Source: Rathayibacter agropyri
GTDB lineage: Bacteria; Actinomycetota; Actinomycetes; Actinomycetales; Microbacteriaceae
NCBI RefSeq assembly: GCF_013249015.1
Contig: NZ_JABRPL010000001.1
Coordinates: 420,318 to 484,317 of the forward strand
Length of the DNA: 64,000 bases
Direction of reading: 5' to 3'
The translations under genes and the position numbers were made by a program. The notes below the pieces were generated by a model. It did not search any database. It was not told where the DNA came from and saw only the letters and a list, made by a program, of their open reading frames with translations. Below are positions 19,777-30,376 of this stretch, one piece after another; position 1 is the first letter of the stretch, and the number at the start of each line of letters is the position of its first letter.

Positions 19777-20374
19777 AGGAGCGAAGCGGGGACGGCCGCG
19801 CGCCTCGTCGCGGTCGATGCTCGAGGACGCGGCTCTCGACCTTTTCATCGAGCAGAGCTACGGCCGAACGACGGTGGAACAGATCGCTCTGCGCGCCGGA
19901 GTCTCGCGCAATACGTTCTTCAACTACTTCGAGTCGAAGAGCGACGTCTTCTGGGTCTTCGTGGATGACCGCCTTGCGCAGCTACCGGAGGCGCTCGCCG
20001 AGACCGACGCCGACCGTCCCGTGATGGACGCGCTCCGCGAGGCTCTGCTCGTCGTCGGCTCCGGTTTCGGTCCCGCAACGGTGCCGTGGGTCCTCACCCA
20101 GTCCGAGCTGATCGGCGGCGTCCACGAGCTGCAGGCCTCCGCACTCTCGCGGCTCGCGCGACAGGCGGCAGTCATCGCCACATTCGTGGAGGAGCGGAGC
20201 GCGCATCCGCTGCCCACGCACCTCTCGCGCTCCGTCGCCTACGCGAGCGTCGGAGCAGCAGTGGCGGCCGTACAGTCGTGGGGCGCCGCCGGCTCTACAC
20301 GGGGCGAGCTGGTGCCCTATCTCGAGGAGGCGCTGGCGCCCGTCTGCGCCGGCTTCGCCTCCGTCGTCTCCTGA
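19751..20374 (+). CDS. TetR-family transcriptional regulator
   Basis: N-terminal TetR helix-turn-helix with the core TTVEQIALRAGVSRNTFFNYF and the following FESKSDVF, then an all-helical ligand domain. Ligand and targets are unknown. Two in-frame ATGs, at 19751 and 19769, each have the same ribosome-binding site because of an 18-nt duplication, so the product is 207 or 201 residues. It is divergent from the ileS leader and 169 bp upstream of valS; neither is a likely target on this evidence. Confidence 0.9.
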   Translation: MTKGEIMTRGAKRGRPRASSRSMLEDAALDLFIEQSYGRTTVEQIALRAGVSRNTFFNYFESKSDVFWVFVDDRLAQLPEALAETDADRPVMDALREALLVVGSGFGPATVPWVLTQSELIGGVHELQASALSRLARQAAVIATFVEERSAHPLPTHLSRSVAYASVGAAVAAVQSWGAAGSTRGELVPYLEEALAPVCAGFASVVS

Positions 20375-20543
20375 ACCCGTCGCCGCACCGCGGGATATCC
20401 ATCGTGTCGCCCTCCCTCGGTGCGGCTCGGCTGACATCCCGCGAGGGGCGTGTGTGCGGCCCGGTAGGATTGGCGCGGCTGAGAGCCGCCATCCAGGCAC
20501 CATCACCACCGACGCGGTGCCGCCCACAGTGAACCGGAGCATC

Positions 20544-23099
20544 ATGACCCTCGCCGACCGTCTCCCCGCGAAGCCCGCCCTCGAGGGCCTGGAGTCCAGG
20601 TGGGGTTTGCGCTGGCAGACCGACGGGACCTACCGGTTCGACCGTGCCGGACTCTCCCGTGCTGACGTCTACTCGATCGATACGCCGCCGCCGACCGCGT
20701 CCGGCTCGCTGCACATCGGGCACGTCTTCTCCTACACCCACACCGACGTGATCGCGCGCTTCCAGCGGATGCGGGGAAAGAGCGTCTTCTACCCGATGGG
20801 CTGGGACGACAACGGCCTGCCCACCGAGCGCCGCGTGCAGAACTACTACGGGGTGCGCTGCGATCCCACGCTCCCCTACGACCCCGAATTCGCCCCTCCG
20901 TTCGAGGGCGGCGACACGAAGAGCAGCAAAGCTGCCGATCAGAAGCCCATTTCGCGCCGCAACTTCATCGAGTTGTGCGAGCGTCTAACCGTTGAGGACG
21001 AGAAGCAGTTCGAGGACGTCTGGCGGTCTCTCGGCCTATCCGTCGACTGGTCGCAGAGCTACCGAACAATCGGCGACGAGTCGCAGGCGGCGTCACAGCG
21101 CGCGTTCCTCCGCAATCTCGCTCGCGGGGAGGCTTACCAGGCCCAGGCACCCACCCTCTGGGACATCACGTTCCGCACCGCGGTGGCGCAGGCTGAGCTC
21201 GAGGACAAGGACCAGCCCGGCGCCTACCACCGCATCGGCTTCCACCGTGACGGAGCCAACGACGTCTTCATCGAGACGACCCGGCCTGAGCTGCTCCCCG
21301 CCTGCGTCGCGCTGGTCGCGCACCCGGATGACGAGCGCTACCAGCCGCTGTTCGGCACCACCGTCCGCACGCCGCTCTTCGATGTCGAAGTACCGGTACT
21401 CGCGCACCACCTCGCGCAGAAGGACAAGGGGTCGGGCATCGCGATGATCTGTACCTTCGGCGACGTGACCGACGTGGTCTGGTGGCGCGAACTCGACCTG
21501 CCCAATCGCGCGATCATCGGCTTCGACGGACGCCTCATCCCGGAGCCGCCCGCCGCGATCACGGGCAGTGCCGGCCGGGAGGCCTACGCTCAGCTCGCTG
21601 GCAAGACCGTCTTCTCTGCCAAGCAGGCCGTGGTAGCGCTGCTGAAGGAGTCGGGCGAGATGGTCGGCGAGCCACGTCCGATCACGCACCAGGTGAAGTT
21701 CTTCGAGAAGGGCGACAAGCCGCTCGAGATCGTTTCGACCCGCCAGTGGTACATCGGAAATGGTGCGCGCGATGCCGCCCTCAAGGAGCGGTTGCTTGAG
21801 CTCGGCCGCGACATGCGCTTCGTGCCCGAGTTCATGCGGGTTCGCTACGAGAACTGGGTGAACGGCCTCTCTGGCGACTGGCTGATCTCGCGACAGCGCT
21901 TTTTCGGCGTGCCGATCCCGGTCTGGTACCCGCTCGATGGCGACGGCACTCCGCTCTTCGACTCCCCGCTGGTACCGGAAGAGGCGGCGTTGCCCGTCGA
22001 TCCGTCCAGCGATCCCGCCCCGGGCTACTCCGAGGACCAGCGCGGCGTACCCGGCGGGTTCCAGGGTGAGCTCGACGTGATGGACACCTGGGCGACGTCC
22101 TCCCTTACCCCGCAGCTCGCGGGCGGCTGGGAGCGCGACGACGAACTGTGGCAGCTGGTCGCGCCCTACGACCTGCGCCCGCAGGGTCAGGACATCATCC
22201 GCACCTGGCTCTTCTCGACGCTCCTGCGCTCGCAACTCGAAGACGGCCGCGTTCCCTGGCTCACGGCAACCGTGTCAGGCTTCATCGTCGACCCCGACCG
22301 CAAGAAGATGTCGAAGTCGAAGGGCAACGTCGTCACCCCCGCGGCGATGCTGGAGCAGCACGGCTCGGACGCGGTCCGCTACTGGGCAGCCTCCTCCCGC
22401 CTGGGCACGGACGCCGCCTTCGACCCGCAGAACCCGACGCAGATCAAGATCGGCCGCCGCCTGGCGATCAAGATCCTCAATGCGGCGAAATTCATCCACG
22501 GCTTCCCGCTCGCCGAGGGCGCCACGGTGACGAATCCGCTCGACCTGAGCATGCTCGCGACGCTCGACGCGGTCATCGACGAGGCGACGACCGCGCTCGA
22601 GAACTACGACCACGCGCGGGCCCTGGAGACGACGGAGGCGTTCTTCTGGACGTTCTGCGACGACTACCTGGAGCTCGTCAAGGAACGCGCCTACGGCGAG
22701 GACGGCGCCTCGGCGGCAGCAGCATTACACCTCGCACTCGACGCTCTGCAACGCCTCTTCGCTCCCTTCCTCCCCTTCGCGGCGGAGGAGACGTGGTCGT
22801 GGTCGCACGACGATTCTGTGCACCGTCAGCCCTGGCCGACCACGGGAGATCTCGGAGGCGACCCCTCGGTGCTGACCGCCGCGAGTTCAGTGCTCACGGC
22901 CATCCGACGCGCGAAGACCGATGCGAAGGCATCGCAGAAGACGCCGGTGGTCTCCGCCGTCGTCACCGCTCCGGCCGATCTCGCCTCCTCGCTCCGGCTC
23001 GCCGCGAACGATCTCGCGGCCGTCGGGCGCATCGCGGAGCTGACGTTCGAGGAGGGCGACGCGCTCTCCGTCGCGATCGAGCTCGAACCCGAGGCCTAG
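20544..23099 (+). CDS. valS: valine--tRNA ligase
   Basis: Charges tRNA-Val. 851 residues, the short class used by actinobacteria and alphaproteobacteria. HIGH motif in GSLHIGHVFSYTHTD, KMSKS in DRKKMSKSKGN, with an editing domain carrying the ETTRPELL strand. The ATG at 20544 has GGAG 5-8 nt upstream; a TAGGAT box at 20465-20470 and a small GCGGCT hairpin lie in the leader. No T-box element is seen here, unlike ileS. Confidence 0.96.
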   Translation: MTLADRLPAKPALEGLESRWGLRWQTDGTYRFDRAGLSRADVYSIDTPPPTASGSLHIGHVFSYTHTDVIARFQRMRGKSVFYPMGWDDNGLPTERRVQNYYGVRCDPTLPYDPEFAPPFEGGDTKSSKAADQKPISRRNFIELCERLTVEDEKQFEDVWRSLGLSVDWSQSYRTIGDESQAASQRAFLRNLARGEAYQAQAPTLWDITFRTAVAQAELEDKDQPGAYHRIGFHRDGANDVFIETTRPELLPACVALVAHPDDERYQPLFGTTVRTPLFDVEVPVLAHHLAQKDKGSGIAMICTFGDVTDVVWWRELDLPNRAIIGFDGRLIPEPPAAITGSAGREAYAQLAGKTVFSAKQAVVALLKESGEMVGEPRPITHQVKFFEKGDKPLEIVSTRQWYIGNGARDAALKERLLELGRDMRFVPEFMRVRYENWVNGLSGDWLISRQRFFGVPIPVWYPLDGDGTPLFDSPLVPEEAALPVDPSSDPAPGYSEDQRGVPGGFQGELDVMDTWATSSLTPQLAGGWERDDELWQLVAPYDLRPQGQDIIRTWLFSTLLRSQLEDGRVPWLTATVSGFIVDPDRKKMSKSKGNVVTPAAMLEQHGSDAVRYWAASSRLGTDAAFDPQNPTQIKIGRRLAIKILNAAKFIHGFPLAEGATVTNPLDLSMLATLDAVIDEATTALENYDHARALETTEAFFWTFCDDYLELVKERAYGEDGASAAAALHLALDALQRLFAPFLPFAAEETWSWSHDDSVHRQPWPTTGDLGGDPSVLTAASSVLTAIRRAKTDAKASQKTPVVSAVVTAPADLASSLRLAANDLAAVGRIAELTFEEGDALSVAIELEPEA

Positions 23100-23140
23100 G
23101 AACCCCGGGAGGAGACTCCCGCCGTGCGAGAGGACACTTC

Positions 23141-23413
23141 ATGCAACTCGGAACCCGATGGGCGGTGGGCGATACGCCGCCGCAGACCCTGCCGGAGATC
23201 GTGGTGACCGCGGTCCACGAGGTGGAGGGCGAGCTCGCCGGCTCCGGAGCGGCGACCGCCACCTGGCGCTGGACGCTCACCTGGCTCGAGGGCAAGCCGG
23301 TTCTCGAACTCGATGACGGCACCACCATCACGTACCGGCCGGAGGAGGACGCCGCCCTCATCACGCAGCCCCAGGGTCGCGTCGAGGACGAGGACGAGGA
23401 CGACTGGGGCTAA
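23141..23413 (+). CDS. small acidic hypothetical protein
   Basis: 90 residues with an N-terminal MQLGTRWAVGD and a C-terminal run of Asp/Glu (EDEDEDD). It is predicted mixed beta, with no signal or membrane segment. It lies 41 bp after valS behind a GAGAGGA site, so it is probably in the same transcript. I recognise it only as a conserved type of hypothetical in related actinobacteria. Confidence 0.7.
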   Translation: MQLGTRWAVGDTPPQTLPEIVVTAVHEVEGELAGSGAATATWRWTLTWLEGKPVLELDDGTTITYRPEEDAALITQPQGRVEDEDEDDWG

Positions 23414-23442
23414 TCGGACTGTCCTCGCCGGCGAAGGCGTCT

Positions 23443-24672
23443 CTAGACCCGACGGCCCGGCACGAGCCACGCCAGAACGATCAGCCCGACGACGAGTCCC
23501 CAGAACGCCGAGCCGATCCCGGCGATCGTGGTACCCGAGGCCGTCACGAGAAGGGTCGCGGCGGCGGGCAGGCGCAGCGTCACGTCCGCCACAGCCGCCT
23601 GCACGGCCGCGACGAACACACCGAGGAGCGCAAGCCCCGCGACCGCCTCGATGAGGAGCGGGCTCGCGGAGGACACGAGGGCCGCGGCGGCGCCCGCGAA
23701 CAGGCCGAGCACCAGGTAGGACGCGCCCGCCGAGACGGATGCAACCCACCGCTGCTCCGGCCGCGCGGACGCCTCGGGACCTGCGGTCAGCGCCGCGCTC
23801 AGGGCGGCGAAGTTGATCGGCACACCGCCGAACACGGCTGCAATTCCCGACAATGCCCCGCTCGAGACGATGCCCGGCCGAGAGTGCGCCTCGTAGCCGA
23901 AGCTTGTGAGCACCGCGATACCCGGGATGTTCTGCCCCGCCATCGTCACGACGTAGAGCGGCAACCCGATCCCCACCATCGCGCCAATCTCGAACACCGG
24001 AGCGACCAACTGCGGCATCGGTAGCAGCCGGGCGCCGGCCAGGGCCGCCCCATCCGTCACCAGCAGCAGCACGATGGCCAGCGCGATAGCCGCGGGCGCT
24101 GCCCAGCGCGGGAGGAGCCGCGCCAGAATCAGCCAGAGCACGATTACCGGCAGTGCCAGTGCGGGGGTCTCGACAGCGGCCCGCACAGGCGCGAGGACGA
24201 GCGGGAACAGGATGCCCGCAAGCATCGCGTTCGCCAGCGGTCGAGGAATGCGCGCGACCAGCCTTCCCAGCGTCGGCCACAGGCCGGTGATCACGAGCAG
24301 GGCGGAGGCGAGGAGGAACGCCCCGACCGCGCGATCGAAACCACCAGGGAGCGTCGCCGACGCGGCGAGCAGCGCGGCGCCCGGAGTGCTCCAGGCGAAG
24401 GTCATCGGCACCCGATAGCGGACGCTGAGCAGGATGCACAGCAGGCCCTGGAGCACGCAGACGGCGAGGAGTCCGGAGGCGGCCTGGGAATCGGTGGCAC
24501 CAACGGCGACGACCCCACCGAGGACGATCGCGAAAGAGCTGGAGAAGCCGGTCAGCGCAGCGACGACCCCGGCAAGCAGCGGCTGGATGATGGCGGTGCC
24601 TCCCGGGCGCGAACCGCGGGCCAGGGCCGACGGACACGCCGATAGCGCGCTCCGCCAGAGTAGGGAAGACAC
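23443..24672 (-). CDS. benE: BenE-family benzoate/H+ symporter-like transporter
   Basis: About 409 residues with roughly 12 hydrophobic segments. The N-terminal PLLAGVVAALTGFSSSFAIV and central AGQNIPGIAVLTSFGY motifs match the BenE family of aromatic-acid/proton symporters. No benzoate catabolism gene is near, so the substrate is uncertain. The start is unclear: GTG at 24672 or TTG at 24702 are in frame, and neither has a ribosome-binding site. It is convergent with the upstream plus-strand gene. Confidence 0.85.
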   Translation of the reverse strand: MSSLLWRSALSACPSALARGSRPGGTAIIQPLLAGVVAALTGFSSSFAIVLGGVVAVGATDSQAASGLLAVCVLQGLLCILLSVRYRVPMTFAWSTPGAALLAASATLPGGFDRAVGAFLLASALLVITGLWPTLGRLVARIPRPLANAMLAGILFPLVLAPVRAAVETPALALPVIVLWLILARLLPRWAAPAAIALAIVLLLVTDGAALAGARLLPMPQLVAPVFEIGAMVGIGLPLYVVTMAGQNIPGIAVLTSFGYEAHSRPGIVSSGALSGIAAVFGGVPINFAALSAALTAGPEASARPEQRWVASVSAGASYLVLGLFAGAAAALVSSASPLLIEAVAGLALLGVFVAAVQAAVADVTLRLPAAATLLVTASGTTIAGIGSAFWGLVVGLIVLAWLVPGRRV

Positions 24673-24762
24673 AGGATCGCGCGGGACGACGCGAGGGGCC
24701 AATCACAGCGAACTGGCGCGGAAGGCCGATCCGCTCGCTCGGTCAGCGACAAGACCTGCGCG

Positions 24763-26040
24763 TTACGCGCTCTTTTCCTCGCGGCGCGGCGTGTGCGGCA
24801 CGATCGTCGGCGCGGCGTTGTCGAGGACCGCGGCACGAGTGACGACGACGCGGGCGACCTCGTCGGACGACGGCACCTCGAACATGATCGGGCCGAGCAC
24901 CTCCTCGAGGATCGCGCGCAGGCCACGCGCCCCCGTCTGGCGCAGGACGGCAAGGTCGGCAATGGCCTCGAGCGCGCCACGGTCGAACTCGAGCTCGACC
25001 CCGTCGATCTCGAACATCCGTTGGTACTGCTTCACGAGCGCGTTGCGCGGTTCGGTCAGGATCTGCATGAGCGCGTGCTGGTCGAGCTGAGTGACGGTCG
25101 TCACGATGGGCAGGCGGCCGATGAATTCGGGAATGAGCCCGAACTTGTGCAGATCCTCCGGCAGGACCTCGCTGAAGATATTGATCTCGTCGTCCTTGTT
25201 GTGCAGCGGAGCGCCGAAGCCGATCCCTCGCTTGCCGGCGCGCGACGAGATGATGTCTTCCAGCCCCGCGAAGGCCCCCGCGACGATGAACAGCACGTTC
25301 GTCGTGTCGATCTGGATGAACTCCTGGTGCGGGTGCTTGCGGCCGCCCTGCGGCGGTACCGAGGCGATCGTCCCTTCGAGGATCTTCAAGAGCGCCTGCT
25401 GTACTCCCTCACCCGACACGTCGCGGGTGATCGAGGGGTTCTCGGCCTTTCTCGCGATCTTGTCGACCTCGTCGATGTAGATGATGCCGGTCTCGGCCCG
25501 CTTGACGTCGTAGTCGGCGGCCTGGATCAGCTTGAGGAGGATGTTCTCCACATCCTCGCCCACGTAACCCGCCTCGGTGAGGGCCGTCGCGTCGGCGACC
25601 GCGAACGGGACATTGAGGCGCTTAGCCAGGGTCTGCGCGAGATAGGTCTTGCCGCAGCCGGTCGGACCGATCAGCAGGATGTTGCTCTTGGCGATCTCAA
25701 CCTCGTCGTGGATCGCGTCCGCCGCCGTGATGGTGTTGCGGGCTCGGACGCGCTTGTAGTGGTTGTACACCGCGACGGCGAGGGTCTTCTTCGCCTGCTC
25801 CTGCCCGATTACGTACTCCTCGAGGAAGCCAAAGATTTCCTTGGGCTTCGGGAGGTCGAACTCGTGGCTCGTCTCCTCGTTGGACTCGGACAGGCGCTCT
25901 TCGATGATTTCGTTGCAGAGCTCGACGCACTCGTCGCAGATATAGACACCAGGTCCCGCGATGAGCTGCTGAACCTGCTTTTGGCTCTTACCGCAGAAGG
26001 AGCACTTCAGCAGGTCGGCGCTCTCGCCAATACGTGCCAC
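24763..26040 (-). CDS. clpX: ATP-dependent Clp protease ATP-binding subunit ClpX
   Basis: AAA+ unfoldase that feeds ClpP. 425 residues: N-terminal zinc-binding domain (Cys13 and Cys16, then CDECVELC), Walker A GPTGCGKT, Walker [12 protein letters not shown], sensor and C-terminal small domain with the RGLRAILEE helix. The GTG at 26040 gives the conserved MARIGES start; the ORF extends upstream without homology. A terminator separates it from clpP, so it is a separate transcription unit. Confidence 0.97.
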   Translation of the reverse strand: MARIGESADLLKCSFCGKSQKQVQQLIAGPGVYICDECVELCNEIIEERLSESNEETSHEFDLPKPKEIFGFLEEYVIGQEQAKKTLAVAVYNHYKRVRARNTITAADAIHDEVEIAKSNILLIGPTGCGKTYLAQTLAKRLNVPFAVADATALTEAGYVGEDVENILLKLIQAADYDVKRAETGIIYIDEVDKIARKAENPSITRDVSGEGVQQALLKILEGTIASVPPQGGRKHPHQEFIQIDTTNVLFIVAGAFAGLEDIISSRAGKRGIGFGAPLHNKDDEINIFSEVLPEDLHKFGLIPEFIGRLPIVTTVTQLDQHALMQILTEPRNALVKQYQRMFEIDGVELEFDRGALEAIADLAVLRQTGARGLRAILEEVLGPIMFEVPSSDEVARVVVTRAAVLDNAAPTIVPHTPRREEKSA

Positions 26041-26269
26041 GGGAATGCCCCACTTCCTTGTCGTGCGTCTGTCGTGCTGAGTTCGAATCATGCGCTGGAG
26101 CGACGAGGCTCCGGCGTGCCCAGACGGAAGGTGCGACTGGACGACTCTTCGAGCCTAGCCGTTGAGCCGCGGAGGCTCGGGAGGCGGGCCACATTTGCCG
26201 TCCCTTGCGCGGTGGGTGGCGCTTTGCTACGGGCGACGGGAGGTCTCGACGGCGCAGGAGCGTGATACC

Positions 26270-26317
26270 GCGGCAGGGGCCGGGCCGCGGATCGCTCCGC
26301 CGCCCGGCCCCTGCCGC
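26270..26317 (-). terminator. terminator of the clpP operon
   Basis: A 16-bp GC-only inverted repeat (GCGGCAGGGGCCGGGC and its complement) starts 9 nt after the second clpP stop. Confidence 0.8.
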
Positions 26318-26325
26318 GACGATCG

Positions 26326-26991
26326 TCAGGCCGTGAGAGCGGGAAGGCTCTTGCGACTCGTGAGGACCTGGTCGATCAGCCCGTACTCGAGCGCGTCGCT
26401 CGCACCGAGGATCTTGTCGCGGTCGATGTCCTTCTTGACCTGCTCGACTGAGCGGTTGGAATGGCTCGACAGGGTCTCCTCCAGCCACTCGCGCATCCGC
26501 ATGATCTCGGCGGCCTGGATCTCGATGTCCGAGGCCTGCCCCCCGCCCTGCTGCACGGCTGGCTGGTGGATGAGGATGCGCGCGTTCGGCAGCGCGAGGC
26601 GCTTGCCCGGCGTGCCAGCGGCCGTCAGCACCGCCGCGGCCGAGGCCGCCTGCCCGAGCACCACGGTCTGAATGTGCGGGCGGATGTACTGCATCGTGTC
26701 GTAGATCGCCGTCATCGCCGTAAAGGAGCCGCCCGGCGAGTTGATGTACATGACGATGTCGCGGTCCGGGTCCTGGCTCTCGAGCACGAGGAGCTGGGCC
26801 ATGATGTCGTCCGCGGAGGCATCGTCGACCTGCACGCCGAGGAAAATGATGCGGTCCTCGAAGAGCTTCGCGTACGGGTCCTGGCGCTTGTAGCCGTAGG
26901 CCGTGCGCTCCTCGAAGGTGGGGAGGATGTAGCGCGAGGACGGTGCGGCTCCCGAGCCGAATGCCGTTCCGCCGAAGGTGGGTGTGGTCAT
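26326..26991 (-). CDS. clpP: ATP-dependent Clp protease proteolytic subunit (ClpP2-type)
   Basis: 221-residue serine protease ring subunit. Catalytic Ser in GQAASAAA, His in ILIHQP, Asp in DIDRDK. The N-terminal extension and the SAAA motif match the actinobacterial ClpP2 paralogue, which forms a mixed tetradecamer with ClpP1. The ATG at 26991 begins MTTPTF, 34 nt after the upstream clpP stop. Confidence 0.95.
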   Translation of the reverse strand: MTTPTFGGTAFGSGAAPSSRYILPTFEERTAYGYKRQDPYAKLFEDRIIFLGVQVDDASADDIMAQLLVLESQDPDRDIVMYINSPGGSFTAMTAIYDTMQYIRPHIQTVVLGQAASAAAVLTAAGTPGKRLALPNARILIHQPAVQQGGGQASDIEIQAAEIMRMREWLEETLSSHSNRSVEQVKKDIDRDKILGASDALEYGLIDQVLTSRKSLPALTA

Positions 26992-27025
26992 TGTCTGTTC
27001 CTGATCTCTCGGCGCGTTCGCTGGA

Positions 27026-27616
27026 CTACTCGTCGATGGCGGTTCCGCCACCGCCGGTCACGTCGGACGCCGACGAGCGGATGTGGTCAACGAAACCGTA
27101 GGCCAGAGCCTCCTCGGCGCTGAACCAGCGATCGCGGTCGCCGTCCTCGTTGACCTGCTCGACGGTCTTGCCGGTCGCCTTCGCGGTGATTTCGGCGAGA
27201 CGCTTCTTCATGTCGAGGATGAGCTGCGCCTGGGTCTGGATGTCGGAGGCGGTGCCCCCGAAGCCGCCGTGCGGCTGGTGCAGGAGCACTCGCGCGTTCG
27301 GGGTGATGTAGCGCTTGCCCTGCGTTCCGGCGGTGAGAAGGAGCTGCCCCATCGAGGCCGCCATCCCGATGCCCACGGTCACGATGTCGTTCGGGACGAA
27401 CTGCATTGTGTCGTAGATCGCCATGCCCGCGGTGATGGAGCCACCGGGCGAGTTGATGTAGAGGAAAATGTCGCGCTCGGAGTCCTCGGCTGCCAAGAGC
27501 AGGAGCTTCGCGGCGATCTCGTTCGCGTTTTCGTCGCGCACCTCGGAACCGAGCCAGATGATCCGGTCCTTCAGCAGGCGGTCGAAAACACTGTTGGGCA
27601 TAACCATGTCGGCCAT
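27026..27616 (-). CDS. clpP: ATP-dependent Clp protease proteolytic subunit (ClpP1-type)
   Basis: 196 residues; Ser in [10 protein letters not shown], His in LLHQPHGG, Asp in GDRDRW. It is the first gene of the clpP1-clpP2 pair, with a GGAG site before the ATG. The pair follows tig, separated by a terminator. No clear ClgR box is visible upstream. Confidence 0.95.
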   Translation of the reverse strand: MADMVMPNSVFDRLLKDRIIWLGSEVRDENANEIAAKLLLLAAEDSERDIFLYINSPGGSITAGMAIYDTMQFVPNDIVTVGIGMAASMGQLLLTAGTQGKRYITPNARVLLHQPHGGFGGTASDIQTQAQLILDMKKRLAEITAKATGKTVEQVNEDGDRDRWFSAEEALAYGFVDHIRSSASDVTGGGGTAIDE

Positions 27617-27749
27617 GTATTGCTCCGTTTCAGTTGTCGCTTCGGAGGTGAATCTATCGGACGGTGCCGCGCCGATCCGACCGTGTTCGCCGGGGGCGGA
27701 GCCGAAGTCGTTCGTGTTCGCCCGCGGCGGACCGGCGGGCCGATGACGA

Positions 27750-27788
27750 CAGAAGCCGCCCTCCGACGGATCGGGGGCGGCTTCTGTT
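27750..27788 (-). terminator. terminator of tig
   Basis: A GACAGAAGCCGCC-type stem with its complement GGCGGCTTCTGTTC and a central loop, 14 nt after the tig stop; followed by a short pyrimidine-rich tract. Confidence 0.8.
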
Positions 27789-27801
27789 CGTGCTGCGAGG
27801 A

Positions 27802-29292
27802 CTACTCGGCGACCGGGGTCTTCTCGGCGGGAGCGGCGTCCTTCTTCTTGGCCGGGGCGCGCTTCTTCTTGGGGGCCGCTACGGGCTCCTCCTCAGCGGC
27901 GGGCTCGGCGGGTACCTCGGCATCCTCGGTGGCCTGCGTCTCCTCCACGACCTCGGCCTCGTCCGAGACGGCGGTGTCGGGCTCGGCGGTGTCGGGCTCG
28001 GCGGAGTCGTCGTCGCCCGGCACCGCGGTGAATGACGTGAGGTCGACCGGGTTGCCCTCCGTGTCGGTGACCTTCGCCTTGCCCAAGACGATCGCGAGGG
28101 CCTTGTTACGGCCGACCTCGCCGACCATCTGGCCGATCTGGTTGTTCTCGGACAGAACCTTAATGAACTCGTTGGGCTCCATGCCGTACTGAGCGGCACC
28201 CTGGATGAGGTATTGCATGAGTTCGTTCTGGCTGACCTGCACCTTTTCCTGCTCGACGACGTGGTCGAGCAGGATCTGGGTCTTGAAGGTCTTCTCGCTG
28301 GCCTCGGTCACCTCGGCGCGGTGCTCCTCATCCTCGAGGCGATTCTCGCCCTCGAGGTGGCGGTGCACCTCGTCCTCGACGAGGGATGCGGGCACCGGAA
28401 CCTCAACGAGCTCGAGCAGCGCGTCGACGAGCTTCTCGCGGGCTTCGCCGCCCTGAGCGAACGTCTTCTGCTCGGCGGCACGCTCCTTGAGGGAGGCGCG
28501 CAGCTCGGCGATGGTGTCGAACTCGCTGGCGATCTGAGCGAAGTCGTCGTCGGCCTCGGGGAGCTCGCGCTCCTTCACGGCGCCGAGCGTGATGGCGATC
28601 TCGGCCTGCTCGCCGACATGATCGCCTCCGACCAGCGGAGCCGAGAACGTCGTGCTCTCGCCGGCAGTCAACGAATCGAGCGCCTCATCGATGCCCTCGA
28701 TGAGCCGACCCGAGCCGAGTTCATACGAGACGCCCGTCTCGCTGTCGACCTCGACGCCGTCAATGGTCGCGATCAGGTCGATCTGCACGAAGTCGCCGAG
28801 AGCCGCGGGGCGGTCAACGGTGACCAGAGTGCCGAAGCGTCCGCGGAGCGTGTCCAACTCGGCCTCGACGTCGGCGTCGGTGACCACGTCAGCGTCGACC
28901 GTCAACTCAATGCCGTCGTAATCAGGCAGGGTGATCTCGGGCCGGACATCGACCTCGATGGAAAGCTCGAGGTCGCCGGTGAAGTCCTTCTCGCTCGGCC
29001 AGGTGACGATGTCGGCCTGCGGGCGCCCCAGCGGGCGGACCTCGGTCTCGCGGACGGCCTCGCGGTAGAAGCCATCGAGGCCCTCGTTGACCGCATGCTC
29101 GAGAACGGCTGCCTTGCCGACGCGCTGATCGACGATGGCCGGCGGGACCTTGCCCTTGCGGAAGCCGGGGACGTTGATCTGCTCGGCGATGTGGCCGTAG
29201 GCGTGCGTGATGCTGGGGCCGAGTTCGTCCGGGGTGACCGAAATCGCGAGCTTCACGCGCGTCGGGCTCAGCTGTTCTAGCGTGGTCTTCAC
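27802..29292 (-). CDS. tig: trigger factor
   Basis: Ribosome-bound chaperone and peptidyl-prolyl isomerase. 496 residues: the ribosome-binding domain with [11 protein letters not shown] near residues 40-50, an FKBP-like domain in the middle, a helical C-terminal domain, then a long Ala/Glu/Lys-rich tail ending in Lys/Ala/Pro repeats. The tail contains a 15-nt tandem duplication coding AEPDT twice. The GTG at 29292 is preceded by AGGAG; the ORF extends into the tRNA-Pro flank without support. Confidence 0.96.
   Translation of the reverse strand: MKTTLEQLSPTRVKLAISVTPDELGPSITHAYGHIAEQINVPGFRKGKVPPAIVDQRVGKAAVLEHAVNEGLDGFYREAVRETEVRPLGRPQADIVTWPSEKDFTGDLELSIEVDVRPEITLPDYDGIELTVDADVVTDADVEAELDTLRGRFGTLVTVDRPAALGDFVQIDLIATIDGVEVDSETGVSYELGSGRLIEGIDEALDSLTAGESTTFSAPLVGGDHVGEQAEIAITLGAVKERELPEADDDFAQIASEFDTIAELRASLKERAAEQKTFAQGGEAREKLVDALLELVEVPVPASLVEDEVHRHLEGENRLEDEEHRAEVTEASEKTFKTQILLDHVVEQEKVQVSQNELMQYLIQGAAQYGMEPNEFIKVLSENNQIGQMVGEVGRNKALAIVLGKAKVTDTEGNPVDLTSFTAVPGDDDSAEPDTAEPDTAVSDEAEVVEETQATEDAEVPAEPAAEEEPVAAPKKKRAPAKKKDAAPAEKTPVAE
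27971..28000 (-). repeat. 15-nt in-frame tandem duplication in tig
   Basis: GCGGTGTCGGGCTCG twice in succession (27971-27985, 27986-28000) plus a partial third copy, coding AEPDT repeats in the disordered C-terminal tail. Confidence 0.85.
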
Positions 29293-29373
29293 GTGAGGGG
29301 ATCTCCTGTGCTGGTTGGTGTCGGCGCCGGATGACCGGTCGTCACGGGTCGATGTCGTCACGATGAGGTCTCG

Positions 29374-29451
29374 TGGTCGGGGCGACAGGATTCGAACCTG
29401 CGACCTCCCGCTCCCAAAGCGGGCGCTCTAGCCAAGCTGAGCTACGCCCCG
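29374..29451 (-). tRNA. tRNA-Pro (TGG)
   Basis: 78 nt including encoded CCA. Acceptor CGGGGCG pairs with CGCCCCG; anticodon loop in CCCGCTTTGGGAGCGGG gives TGG. It lies between tig and a divergent tRNA-Gly. Confidence 0.96.
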
Positions 29452-29689
29452 AATGCGCGGGCCTGGGCACCGTGCTGATGAGACTCTCATCGAGCCGTCC
29501 CCGCACGTCCGCTCGCGCAACACGCCGAAATGGCCTTCGCAAGTGTACTGCACGGAGGCTCCGACGATCCGAACCGCGTGACGCGGACGAACGGAGTGTC
29601 CGCGGTTCGCCGTCGATGTACTACGCTGTCCTGGTGCCCGGTCAAAAGACCCGGACACGCCGAATATCCGCCGATAAGGGCCGGAATTC

Positions 29690-29763
29690 GGGGCTGTAGC
29701 TTAGTGGTAAAGCCTCTGTCTTCCAAACAGATGATGCGAGTTCGATTCTCGTCAGCCCCTCCA
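29690..29763 (+). tRNA. tRNA-Gly (TCC)
   Basis: 74 nt including CCA. Acceptor GGGGCTG pairs with CAGCCCC; anticodon loop CTTCCAA gives TCC. Confidence 0.96.
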
Positions 29764-29784
29764 CCACCTCACAGTTCCTCCATG

Positions 29785-30324
29785 TCACTCCGCGCCGCGG
29801 TGCTCCTCGGTCAGCGTGAGGTACGAGGCAGCGTTGTGGCGGATGCTCGCACGCTCGTCCTCGGACAGTTCTCGGCGCACCTTCGCCGGGACGCCAGCCA
29901 CGAGGGAACCGGGCGGCACGATCACACCCTCCAACACCACGGCGCCTGCCGCGACGAGCGATCCCGCCCCAACGACGGCACCGTTCAGAACCGTCGCGTT
30001 CATCCCCACGAGCACGCCGTCCTCGAGAGTGCAGCCGTGCAGGACGGCGTTGTGCCCGACCGACACGCCCGCGCCGATCGTGGCGTCGAAGCCTTCATCG
30101 ACGTGCACGATGACACCGTCCTGCAGATTGCTGCCGTCACCGACCTCAATCCGCGCATTCTCCGCGCGGAGGACGGCTCCGTACCAGACGCTCGCCCGCT
30201 CGCCGAGGACCACCGAGCCAACGACGACGGCCCCGGGCGCTACCCAGGCCGAGCCGGCGATCACCGGCGTGCGCCTCCCGGACAGGGAGAGGACGCGAGC
30301 GCCCTGCGCAGGAGTCGATGACAT
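29785..30324 (-). CDS. gamma-carbonic anhydrase-like hexapeptide protein
   Basis: 179 residues of left-handed beta-helix (hexapeptide repeats such as VVVGSVVLG and VVGAGSLVAAGAVV). The three zinc His positions of gamma-class carbonic anhydrases are present: one in VIVHVDEG and two in VGHNAVLHG. Activity is not certain, because many family members are inactive or act on acyl substrates. AAAGGA precedes the ATG. It is downstream of the NarL-type regulator on the same strand. Confidence 0.9.
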   Translation of the reverse strand: MSSTPAQGARVLSLSGRRTPVIAGSAWVAPGAVVVGSVVLGERASVWYGAVLRAENARIEVGDGSNLQDGVIVHVDEGFDATIGAGVSVGHNAVLHGCTLEDGVLVGMNATVLNGAVVGAGSLVAAGAVVLEGVIVPPGSLVAGVPAKVRRELSEDERASIRHNAASYLTLTEEHRGAE

Positions 30325-30340
30325 CGGATAATCCTTTCAA

Positions 30341-30376
30341 AAGTCTTTCAGCGCCCCGAAGTCTTTCAGCGCCCCG
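30341..30376. repeat. perfect 18-nt tandem duplication at a stop codon
   Basis: AAGTCTTTCAGCGCCCCG occurs twice (30341-30358, 30359-30376). The second copy contains the last codons and stop of the response regulator; the first repeats the same stop region in the gap. Confidence 0.95.

Noticed and set aside
19751-20374. TetR regulator as controller of ileS or valS
   Set aside because: Both flanking genes are housekeeping synthetases; ileS has a T-box and no palindromic operator was identified in the gaps.
20471-20495. riboswitch-like CTGAGA motif before valS
   Set aside because: Only a small hairpin containing GCTGAGAGC is present; the second conserved TPP block is missing.
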